Shown piece after piece: positions 16,541 through 25,200 of a DNA stretch of 64,000 nucleotides (position 1 is its first letter; every line of letters begins with the position of its first letter). This stretch comes from Symploca sp. SIO1C2 (GTDB taxonomy: Bacteria > Cyanobacteriota > Cyanobacteriia > Cyanobacteriales > Coleofasciculaceae). The notes under the pieces are model-generated. The model had not been told where the DNA came from. It was given only the letters and a program-made list of their open reading frames with translations, and made no database searches. A program made the translations under genes and the position numbers. The stretch lies in NCBI GenBank assembly GCA_010672925.1, contig JAAHFP010000022.1:45730-109729 (forward strand). Direction: 5' to 3'.

Positions 16541-16909
16541 TTAAGCGACATTCATCTCCTCAGCATCTTCTTTGAATAGTTCTAGATCTTTCTTCTTAGT
16601 TGCCTCATACCGCCTTGAAAATTCCACAAAATCGATTAAGTCTGCCTCTAAAAGACGGATGTGCCCTTTAATTTCCTCAGAGGTTATGCGGTAACGATTG
16701 CCAATTTCTTTGAAGCGATGCTGGCGATCAATTCCCGTGGCAATGGTGTTGATACCTCCGATAACCCCCGTGGCAATCCCCAAGGATTTGATTGCTCCCT
16801 CAACATTAACTAGGGCTAGACCACATACCATCAGCATCAGACAAAAGCAATCAGAAAATATGGCTTTGAAACGAAATGGATGACGGACAGAGATTATGTT
16901 TTTATCCAA
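16541..16909 (-). CDS. Small two-segment membrane protein, SLATT-like
   Basis: The 122-residue frame encodes two hydrophobic stretches (CLMLMVCGLALVNVEGA and LGIATGVIGGINTIATGI) followed by a charged helix (FKEIGNRYRITSEEIKGHIR). This pattern resembles SLATT domains, membrane effectors proposed in nucleotide-signalled defence. The N-terminal 20 or so residues overlap an opposite-strand peptidase fragment, so the real protein may begin later (an internal ATG lies within LMLMV), or the 5' end was replaced by rearrangement. The similarity is by pattern only. Confidence 0.4.
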   Translation of the reverse strand: MDKNIISVRHPFRFKAIFSDCFCLMLMVCGLALVNVEGAIKSLGIATGVIGGINTIATGIDRQHRFKEIGNRYRITSEEIKGHIRLLEADLIDFVEFSRRYEATKKKDLELFKEDAEEMNVA

Positions 16910-16950
16910 GGATTAATTCGGGTGGGATTCCCTGTCGTTGTCAACATACA
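16820..16950 (+). pseudogene. C39-like cysteine-peptidase domain, fragment 1 (5' of IS)
   Basis: After a TAG at 16817 the plus strand stays open and reads AIRKYGFETKWMTDRDYVFI then GLIRVGFPVVVNI, which matches the middle of C39-type peptidase domains (IxxGxPVVVNI). The reading stops at the IS left end. The N-terminal part with the catalytic Cys is absent. It continues in fragment 2 at 18506 once the IS is removed. Confidence 0.55.
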
Positions 16951-18505
16951 GAAAAAAACCGTGAGCGAGAGATAGCCCCTCGTTTTAACGGGGGGCAGTG
17001 GAGCGAACGGGGGTTTTAACCCCCTGTATCATTTCCTATATGTATTTTTCAGATATTTGGTGAAGAGTTGACCTATTGATTGATTGTTGTTTTTTTGAAT
17101 AAAAGAAAGTAGAATAAACATATCAAGTAACAAGTAATTTTTGAGTTTAATGTACGGCTGCCAACAAGTTTTGCTACACCCAAATAAAGAAACTCAAGCC
17201 GTGTTAGAATTTATTTGCTCGGAAGTCAATAAGCTGACCAACTGTGGAATTTATTATGCCCGTCAGCTATATTTTAAAACCCAGAGATTTATTGGTAAAT
17301 ATACCCTAGATAAAGAGCTAAAAAGTAACTGGCATTTTAAAGCTCTCAGAGCCAATGTAGCTCAACAAGCATTACACAAAATATATGATTCATTTAAAGG
17401 GTATCAAGCTTTAATCAAAAAATGGTGGGCAGGAGAATTAGATAACAAGCCAAGATTACCTAATTACCGCAAAAAAGGTGGTCTAGAGTAGCGGTTTATC
17501 CAGCCCGTTTTGTGAAATGTTTAGGCAATAAAATTAGATTAGGTTTAGGGAGGCAAGTCAAAGCCTGGTTTGGTCTAGATAATATTACTATTCCTCTGCC
17601 CAGCAATTTAGATTTTAACAAGATAAAAGAAATCAGAATATTACCAAGAAATAATTGTTTCTATGCGGAATTTATTTATCAAATTAACCCAACTAAAGCC
17701 GTGGTCAATTATGGTAATGCTTTGGGGATAGATCCAGGATTAAATAATTGGTTAACTTGTGTTTCAACTACAGGAAAATCTTTTATTATTGATGGCAAAA
17801 AAGTCAAGTCTCAAAATCAATGGTATAATAAAAGACTAGCAGCTCTCAAGAAGGGTAAAAATCAAGATTATTGGGACTCAGAACTAGCGCTTATAACGGA
17901 AAAGCGTAATCGTCAGATGAGAGACAATATTAATAAAGCAGCACGTTTTATTATTAATTGGTGCTTCAAGAATGACGTAGGTGTGATTGTTTTTGGCTGG
18001 AATAAAAGAAATAAAGACTCGATTAATATTGGTCACAAAAACAACCAAGAGTTTGTCATGATTCCCACAGCTAGGTTAAAAGATAGAATCGAGCAATTAG
18101 CTACCCAATATGGTTTAAAATTTATTGAAACCGAAGAATCTTACACTTCCAAAGCCTCTTTTTTAGACAAGGATGTTCTGCCTAAATTTGGTGAAAAACC
18201 CAACCAGTGGAAACCCTCAGGAAAAAGAGGTAAAAAAGGAGATGAATTAGGACGGGGACAATATCAAACAGAAGAAGGAGCAACAATTAACAGTGACTGC
18301 AATGGTGCAGCCAATATTCTAAGAAAGGTAAGCTCACAGCTAAAGTTATCTTTAGTCAAGGTGCGTAGGGCAGTTTTGAGTCTGCCAAAACGATATGATG
18401 TAACAAATTTATCCAAATCATATCGTAAGCAAAGTGAGGAGCGTGGTTTTAACCACGCTCCGAACAACCGCTTAGAATCCCCGTCTTTTTAAAGCGGGGA
18501 GAACT
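16951..18505 (+). mobile_element. TnpB-only IS element splitting a peptidase gene
   Basis: The left end carries a hairpin (CCCCTCGTTTTAACGGGGGG and a GGGGGTTTTAACCCCCTG stem). The right end carries TTAGAATCCCCG...AGCGGGGAGAACTCA. It encloses a broken tnpB. The coding sequence on either side joins into one C39-like domain, which fixes the insertion point to within a few bases. No target duplication is evident, as expected for the IS200/IS605 class. Confidence 0.65.
17141..18492 (+). pseudogene. tnpB: Frameshifted tnpB (zinc-ribbon-less type)
   Basis: The first 117 codons (QALIKKWWAGELDNKPRLPN, YRKKGG) end at a stop at 17491. The downstream part (GNKIRLGLGRQVKAWFGLD onward) is in the -1 frame; the frames meet near a six-A run at 17471. 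RuvC residues are present in the second part: D in LGIDPGLNNWLTCV, E in FIETEESYTSKA and D in INSDCNGAANILRK. There is no CxxC ribbon, as in the 13709 and 32160 copies, but sequence divergence is high, so it is a different lineage. A single-base loss or a homopolymer sequencing error would explain the break. Confidence 0.65.
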
Positions 18506-18705
18506 CAATTCATCGTGGTTCAACCAGCGCCCCTCGTGGGGGACATGTAATTACTTTAATTGGTCAGAAAGGAGCGGATCTAATTTGCCACGACCCTTAT
18601 GGAACTCTTGAGTCTGGCTATTCCGATACCAATGGTAGTTACAGCAAAATTTCTGAAGGGGAATTTAAAATTCGTTGGCAAGGCGGATACAGGACTTTGG
18701 CTTAA
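18506..18705 (+). pseudogene. C39-like cysteine-peptidase domain, fragment 2 (3' of IS)
   Basis: Directly after the IS the frame reads IHRGSTSAPRGGHVITLIGQ, then DLICHDPYGTLESGYSD and EFKIRWQGGYRTLA before TAA. GGHVI (catalytic His) and HDPYG match the C-terminal half of C39-like peptidase domains found in phage lysins and exported proteases. With fragment 1 it makes a single domain whose gene was inactivated by the IS. Confidence 0.6.
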
Positions 18706-18859
18706 ACCGCGACAACATCTTAATGGAATACCAAAGCTTTTTCAATTTTCTCTTTGTCTATTACTCTATCTTCCTGTTATGCCTGTTGTTGGGGCTAGTT
18801 TTGTGGCTGACTTACAAGGTCAACAATTTTTGATGTGTAACAGGATGGTTTCCATCAAA

Positions 18860-18887
18860 TAGCCTCTAGCAAAGATGCCAGAGGCTA
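18860..18887 (-). terminator. Array E terminator hairpin
   Basis: TAGCCTC pairs with GAGGCTA around a 14-base loop. The same hairpin lies past the distal end of the four plus-strand arrays, so it is a conserved trailer. On the minus strand it follows the last, degenerate repeat of array E. The gap 18706-18859 shows no gene. Confidence 0.55.
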
Positions 18888-18901
18888 GGTGAGAGAAAAC
18901 T

Positions 18902-19818
18902 TTCTCTATTCAATTAGTTTTCCCAGCTAGTGGGAAGCATCTGATGGTGAGTACGACAAAGTAGCACCGTTGTTTCCATTCAAGTAGTTTTCCCAGCTAG
19001 TGGGAAGAATGCAAGTTCTTTCGATCATGCAGTCCAAAATAGTTTCCATTCAAGTAGTTTTCCCAGCTAGTGGGAAGCGGGGGGGCTGCTGGCCTGCCCG
19101 AAATCTCTGGCGAGGGAGAGTTTCCATTCAAGTAGTTTTCCCAGCAAGTGGGAAGAGTTTTAGACTCCAACAGGTGTGATAGGCATGATTATCCAGTTTC
19201 CATTCAAGTAGTTTTCCCAGCAAGTGGGAAGTTCCTGTTGCATATGTTCCAGTGGTTCGCCACTGCCGTTTCCATTCAAGTAGTTTTCCCAGCAAGTGGG
19301 AAGGACATTTTCTGGCTACTTGACGTTTTACGAACCAGGTTTCCATTCAAGTAGTTTTCCCAGCAAGTGGGAAGTGAAGGCACAGGAAGTATCCGCTTGC
19401 TTTCTCTAGGGTTTCCATTCAAGTAGTTTTCCCAGCAAGTGGGAAGCAAAGAACGCCGCCGCCGCCAATAAGTAGCATACGTTTTGATTAAATTAAGTTT
19501 CCATTCAAGTAGTTTTCCCAGCAAGTGGGAAGCATTAATACGATTTTCTGGCCTCGGGTATCTCTGGTTTCCATTCAAATAGTTTTCCCAGCGAGTGGGA
19601 AGTTCTTCCTTGGTATTAAAGGGAGATGTTGCGGTTGTTTCCATTCAAATAGTTTTCCCAGCGAGTGGGAAGCTAATGTAAGCCCAGAGCAAAAAATGGC
19701 CATGGGCAAGTTTCCATTCAAATAGTTTTCCCAGCGAGTGGGAAGAGTAAATTTGGCGAAGAGCTTGCAAGCAGTTGTCCAAGTTTCCATTCAAATAGTT
19801 TTCCCAGCGAGTGGGAAG
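18902..19818 (-). CRISPR. CRISPR array E: 13 repeats, 12 spacers
   Basis: 36-base repeats read on the minus strand as CTTCCCAC...GGGAAAACTA...GAATGGAAAC, so transcription runs right to left from a leader at 19819. Repeats start at 18902 (degenerate), 18972, 19042, 19120, 19196, 19268, 19339, 19411, 19497, 19567, 19637, 19710 and 19783. Spacers are about 34-50 bases, variable as in type III or I-D arrays. Repeat variants form blocks: loop AGCGAG with CAAATAG near the leader, AGCAAG with CAAGTAG in the middle, AGCTAG at the distal end. The terminal ATGGAAAC would be the 8-base crRNA tag. Confidence 0.95.
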
Positions 19819-20040
19819 AGGTCGTTGAGGGAGCCTTACCCCGTAAGGGTTTCAGACGCCGAATCGACACCACTCCAAAAATCATACCACACCTACCCAA
19901 AAATCGGACAAAACACACCCCTGAAACCACTGCCCCGTAAGGCATCGACACCAGTCAACGAGAAATATCGGGTTTCAGCGATTTGCCGAGTGGTGTCGAT
20001 AGGGGATTTTTGTCTAACAAAAACCCGCATATAGCGCCAT
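19819..20040 (-). promoter_or_regulatory. Leader of array E with covarying dyad and -10 box
   Basis: Reading the minus strand toward the array: arm ATCGACACCACTC (outer bases 19988-20000), 31 bases including AATCGCTGAAAC, inverted arm GACTGGTGTCGAT (19944-19956), then a -10 box TATGAT (19881-19886), then a third copy GAGTGGTGTCGAT (19863-19875) across the expected start site. The other right-type leaders have the same order and spacing with different arm sequences. No gene is seen. Confidence 0.65.
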
Positions 20041-20073
20041 GCAACATTCCAAAATACTTAGGTGGAAAACTTT

Positions 20074-20624
20074 CTACCTTCTGCGCAAACTTCCCCCTGG
20101 CTTCATCTCCTGTCGAATCAACTGCCTGGTCATCGCCTCATGGACTGCTTTAAACCGAGCCGAATCAACCTCTGATTCCGAGTTCACGTTAATAGTAACT
20201 GGACTGGATACGGAAATATTCCCACCACCGCTAACACCAGAAAAACTAGGTACACTACCACCACCGACTATACCCCCTTGGTTAAAGTTCAGCACCCGAT
20301 CAAGTCCCAGCTGGTAAAACCTCCGCGTAGTTTCAGTAGGTAAAATTAACTCCCCACGTTGCGCTACGACCACTTGAGCACCTGCACCTTCACGGGCAAT
20401 AGCTTCGGCAAGTGAGCGCGAGGCCCTGCCATCCATCCCCACAATGCCACCGTCGGCAAAACCTCCACCAAAAATACTCAGTATGCTACTGGCTAATCCT
20501 CCCAGACCACTCCCTCCTCCACCTCCAAAGAAACCATTAGTTGAACCAATACCCATACCTTCCCCACCCAAGAGAGAACCGAATAGTTCATTGGTCAACC
20601 ATTGGGAGGCCAGGTTAGCCAGGT
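20074..20624 (-). pseudogene. Tape-measure protein, C-terminal fragment
   Basis: The frame contains a Gly-rich segment typical of tape-measure C-termini (LGGEGMGIGSTNGFFGGGGG), then FADGGIVGMDG, REGAGAQVVVAQRGELILPT and NFNQGGIVGGGSVPSF, and ends with EMKPGGSLRRR. The upstream 70 bases of the open frame come from a MITE, so native coding begins near 20624. It continues the tape-measure reading that comes from 32 kb on the minus strand. Without its N-terminal pieces it cannot work alone. Confidence 0.7.
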
Positions 20625-20729
20625 TGTAGCAAAAGGCAGAAAGCAGAAGGCAGAAGGCAGAAGGGAAGAGATTGACAGGTAAAGGTTTCAGCATTTTGGG
20701 TTGTCCTAACCCCCCTGGCGGTTGCTATA
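20625..20729 (+). mobile_element. MITE-A copy 4 inside the tape-measure gene
   Basis: It begins TGTAGCAAAAGGCAG (first T of TATAG changed) and ends GGCGGTTGCTATA, with the AGATTGACAGGTAAAGG block inside. It separates two tape-measure fragments and brings stop codons in the minus frame. Confidence 0.75.
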
Positions 20730-20868
20730 CTAGCCCATTAAAGGCATCCTTGATAGATGTGGAGCCGGAAATCAAGTCACGGTCGAAGGTTTGGAATGAC
20801 CCTTGTACTCCCATCATAACTTCGGTTAAGGGGTCAAACTGCTTGCGAATATTATTATCGACGCAGCC
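20730..20868 (-). pseudogene. Tape-measure fragment between MITE and IS
   Basis: The minus frame reads VDNNIRKQFDPLTEVMMGVQ, then SFQTFDRDLISGSTSIKDAF and NGLV, typical of the region preceding tape-measure C-termini. It is bounded on the right by the left end of the TnpB element and on the left by MITE-A copy 4. Confidence 0.55.
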
Positions 20869-22238
20869 GAAAACCCTGTCTCTGAGCGAGCAGGGATGTT
20901 GGCGAAGCCTCTCGTAGAGAAGGCAAGGTAGCACTTTTAAGTGCCTAAATATTTCTGATTTTAACGAGTGAGAAACATGGTACAATACTAACATTGATAG
21001 GTGGTCGAATCAATGCTAGTTATCGAGTACAAAATCAAGGCTAAACCAGCTCAATATCGAGCAATTGATGAAGCAATCAAGACGGTTCAGTTTATCCGCA
21101 ATAAATGCTTGCGTTACTGGATAGATGCTCCAAGGGAAGCTAACATCAAGCGTTTTGACTTAAACAAGTATTCCACGGAACTACGCAGTGAATTTGCATT
21201 CGTCAAAGACCTCAATTCAATGGCTTGTCAGGCATCTGCGGAACGAATATGGTTGGCTATTAGTCGTTTCTACGATAACTGCAAGTCCCATAAACCAGGA
21301 AATAAAGGCTTTCCCCGTTTTCAGAAAAACAACCGTTCAGTTGAGTACAAAACTACAGGTTGGTCGCTCCATAAAACTAAGCGACGTCTCACTATTACTG
21401 ACAAAAAAGGTATTGGTGAACTGAAACTTTTAGGCAAGTGGGATATTCATACCTATCCAATTACATCTATCAAGCGAGTACGTTTACTGTGTAGAGCTGA
21501 TGGTTATTACTGCCAGTTTTGTGTTGATTTTGTGTCCTCTGATATTCAGTCAGCAACTAGTAACGAGATTGGGTTAGATGTCGGTATAGAGTCGTTCTAT
21601 ACCGATTCTAATGGTTATCAAGAGCCTAACCCCAGATTTCTAAGAAAAGCTGAACCTGACATCAAACAAGCTCAACGTCGCATCTATAAGAAGCAAAAAG
21701 GTTCAGCTCGACGCCGTAAGGCAAGAGCTAGATATTCCAGGAAACACTTAAGGGTAAGTAGGCAAAGGAATGAACATGCCAAGAGACTGGCACGTAACTT
21801 ATGCAAGTCTAACGACTTAGTCGCCTATGAAGACTTAAGGGTAAGCAATATGCTCAAAAATCACTGCTTGGCTAAATCAATTGCTGATGCTAGTTGGTAT
21901 CAGTTCAGACAGTGGATAGAGTATTTTGCCAACAAGTTTGGAAAACTAGCTGTTGCTGTCCCACCTCAGTACACGTCACAAGAATGCAGTCAGTGCGGAC
22001 GGGTAGTCAAAAAGTCCCTGAGCACTAGGACTCATGTCTGCCAGTGCGGGTGTCGGCTTCATCGCGATACAAATGCGGCAATCAATATTTTGCACAAGGC
22101 AAAATCTAGGGTAGGGCATACCCAAAGTAACGCTAAGGGAGTAGCTGCCTCTACGCTACTTGGGGCAACCCTGGTAGAGCAAGTGGCTACGAAGAACTTA
22201 GAATCCCCGCGCCTTTAGGCCGGGGAGTGTCAACCAGG
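20869..22238 (+). mobile_element. TnpB-only IS inserted in the tape-measure gene
   Basis: The left end has a hairpin (CCCTGTCTCTGAGCGAGCAGGG); the right end has TTAGAATCCCCGCGCC and GGCCGGGGAGTGTCAA. It lies opposite to the host gene and separates reading that ends NLKQVNEVTLV from VDNNIRKQ. The bases following GTGTCAA are where a TnpB guide would be copied from. Confidence 0.7.
21013..22218 (+). CDS. tnpB: TnpB RNA-guided nuclease with zinc ribbon
   Basis: The 401-residue protein shows the full TnpB set: RuvC D in IGLDVGIESFYTDSNG (about residue 190), E in LVAYEDLRVSNML, a zinc ribbon CSQCG...CQCGC, and the last RuvC D in LHRDTNAAINIL. TnpB uses an RNA derived from the element's 3' end to cut DNA next to a short motif and so maintain the element. 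I start at ATG 21013 (MLVIEYKIKAKPAQ) to match the copy at 29063; GTG 21001 is possible. No TnpA is nearby. The reading frame is intact. Confidence 0.85.
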   Translation: MLVIEYKIKAKPAQYRAIDEAIKTVQFIRNKCLRYWIDAPREANIKRFDLNKYSTELRSEFAFVKDLNSMACQASAERIWLAISRFYDNCKSHKPGNKGFPRFQKNNRSVEYKTTGWSLHKTKRRLTITDKKGIGELKLLGKWDIHTYPITSIKRVRLLCRADGYYCQFCVDFVSSDIQSATSNEIGLDVGIESFYTDSNGYQEPNPRFLRKAEPDIKQAQRRIYKKQKGSARRRKARARYSRKHLRVSRQRNEHAKRLARNLCKSNDLVAYEDLRVSNMLKNHCLAKSIADASWYQFRQWIEYFANKFGKLAVAVPPQYTSQECSQCGRVVKKSLSTRTHVCQCGCRLHRDTNAAINILHKAKSRVGHTQSNAKGVAASTLLGATLVEQVATKNLESPRL

Positions 22239-25200
22239 GTAACTTCATTAACCTGCTTTAAATTATCCCTGAGTCTGGCCGCTGCATCCCCTGCTAACTG
22301 ATTTTGCTGGATAAAGCTTTCTAAGTCCGCTGATTGCTGCTGGAGGTTCAGGTCTTGTTGCAACAATGCTGCTTGTTGGTCTAGCTGCTTGGCTTGAAAG
22401 CCTAGCCCCATCTGAGATAGTCCTTGCGATCGCGTTTGCAATAACGACACTTCTGAATTGACCATTTGAGCCTTGATTGCCAGGTTGCGGTTTTGCACTG
22501 ACTGGTCATATTCGGCTTTGAGATTAGCCAGAGAGACTTGGTTCAATTCCTCATAAGACTTACGCAGCTGGTCAACTTTTTCTTGGCTGATACCTAGAGA
22601 CTGAGCCCAACGTTCCATTTCTCGAATCTGCTGCTGGCTCCCTTGCTGTTGAGCTGTTTGCTGAATATCGTACCGCATTTGGAGAGGATCACCCTTGCTT
22701 AGCCCCAACTCAGATGCTTTAATCCGCTGTTCCGATAGCTGACTTTGGACTTCATTGAGTTTCTGGCTTAGCTGAAGATTGCGGTCTTTTACTGCCCGTT
22801 TTGACTCTGCTTCTAGGTTAGCAAGGCTGGTTTGGTTAAGTTCCTGGTATTGTGCCGATAACTTGGCTACTTCCTCGGCACTTAAACCGGCATTGAGCCC
22901 TAATTCCTTCAGTTCAAGTTGTTGGCGCTCCCAATTGAGCTGTTCATTGCTTTGCTGAATTTGATTCCGGAGGGCAATCGGGTCTCCTTGGGCTTGCCCT
23001 AACTCAATGGCTTTGGCCTTGGCTTCTAGGGCAAGATTCTCCAGCTCAACTTTACGGGATTTATCTTCAAACTGACGACGAGCGATCGCTATATCTCTTT
23101 CGGCTACACCACGTTTTGCTATTGTGGCAGTAAGTTGCTCTTGTAACTCTAGGTTTTGCTTCAATTGAGCAATTTCTTGGTTAGCTAAATCAGTAGGCTT
23201 TTCTCCCTGGCGCTTCTGTTGTTCAATTTGTTCAATCTGTTCCTCTAGTTCAATTTGCCTTTGGAGAGATTCAATAGTTGATTGCAGTTTAACCGGGTCC
23301 CCCTGGGATAGGTCACTGGGATTAACCTGGGTGGCTTGACGGGCAAGTTCCAGCTGAGTCTGCCATTCGGCTATTTGAGCTTTCTTGAGATCACGGGTAG
23401 CACCAATTCTCCTCAGCTGCTCCTCTCTTGCAAAGGATTCTTGGGCAAACTTCATGGCATCTTCTCTACCCTTAGCCGCTTCACCCAAGGCGCTATCTAT
23501 CTTTTGAAGTTCGGATTGGGACTGGGACAAAGCCTGCTGTAGCTGTCCTCTGGCCTGGGGGTCAAGAATGGAAGCATCGCTGGCGAGGGACTTTTGGGCT
23601 GATTGAATCCGTGCCTCCAAGTCTCGTTTCTGCTCCTGAAGTTCACGTATCATATCAAATCCGGTAGAATAGTTACACTTGGGTGACAATAAGGCAGAGG
23701 GCAGAAGGGAAGAAAGAAGGTTGCAAGGTAGAAGGGAATTATAGGTGATTATCCGACGAGCAATGGCTAAAATCTCTTGAGACTGAGGCTTCATATCTTT
23801 GAGTCCCAGTTTTTGCCACTCTTCATCCCAAACAAAATCCATTGTTTGGTATCTGCCAGTAGCGGTAGAGTTATGCCGAACTCTTCTAGGGTGCTTCATT
23901 AAAGTATTGGGATCAAAAGTCTCCTTTTTCCCCACATCACCAATCCAATAACCATAACCACCTCTTCTTTCCCCTTCTTCCCCAACTTCTGCCACCGCGA
24001 TCGCATCTAAAGCTGCCCTGACTTGAGGATATTTTAAATACGCCATCATTTTCCGTCCATAGGTCGTTAATCCGGATAAGTCGGAGGGGCTGTAGTTAGT
24101 CGCTTTGCCCCAAAGTAATCCCCCGGTTCTTGTCGGTTTCGGGGTCGGAAGATTGGCCGTAGCGGGGTTGCCGTCCACCGCTTTCGGGGATGGTGGTGGA
24201 TTATCCGCTTTGGGCATGGCGTCAACTTGTTTTTGATACCATGCCATAAATTCTTTGGGTTTAACCCTAACAGTCCCTGGTGCTCTTCCTGGAGAACCTG
24301 AAGTAAACCCTTGCCGCTGAGCAGTTGCTCTGGGAACTTCAATTACTAAGTCGAGGTGACCACCACTACTGGCAACATCATTATTAGATAATTTACCTAA
24401 ACGTTGACCAGCTTTTATCTGCTGACCTGGTTTAACTTGAAAGGATTCTTGCTTGGCATGGCCATAAACCGCATAAAAATGACCCCCTCCAGGTAATGCG
24501 GATTTAACTTTAATAGCGTTTGAATTGCCAGAAGCTCCTCTATCAGCGTAGCCTCTCCCCCATGCAGTAGTAGAAACAACTTCCCCAGGAAAAATGTTGT
24601 TTAAAGGTGCTTTACCTCCTAGCCCAAAACCACCACCAAAATCAATGGCATGATGAATGCGACCACCTCCACGGGGAGCAAAAAAGTCTTGACCTGAACT
24701 GACTTTTTTCCTCATCAGTTGTTGCCAATTCATCGTTGTGGAGGGAGAAGCATAACCAAATTGACCGTTATTAACCGCCCCGGCACTGAGACTGGTTGAT
24801 GCTTGAGCCGAGCCACCAGTGACAAAATTGGCCACCCCTCCCACTACTCCACTGACAGCCCCAGCAATGCTTTGCCCAATACCGGAAAGTGTTTGTCCCC
24901 AACTACTAAAAATACCACTGATGGTATTAAAAATTCCGACATTTTTAGCCCAGGTCTGGAACCACTCGACAGTTTTATTAATTAGTTGTATAATAACAGC
25001 ATCGGTAGCTGCTAAACCTGGGTTAATTTCACCATGAATAGCCGCATTAACTTGGTAGCTACTACCTAGCCATGCATCAGTTTGTCCCTTAACAAGCCCA
25101 GTGCTGGCAATAGTTTTCCCTAAGGAAGTATCAACGGTCTGAACTGCCAGATTTGTTCCTGCCAAAGAGACATTATTGGCATCAATTTGTAGTCCTAACC

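Noticed and set aside
17470..17478. Programmed -1 frameshift in the broken tnpB
   Set aside because: Zero-frame codons are AAA AAA preceded by C, so the P-site tRNA would mispair after slipping, and TnpB genes are not known to need a frameshift. Mutation or a sequencing error is simpler.
19276..19644. Open frames of 60-150 codons across CRISPR arrays (for example 19276-19644, 49027-49470, 50622-50978)
   Set aside because: They are translations of 36-base repeats (LPTRWENYLNGN, VSIQVVFPASGK patterns) and vary only by spacers.
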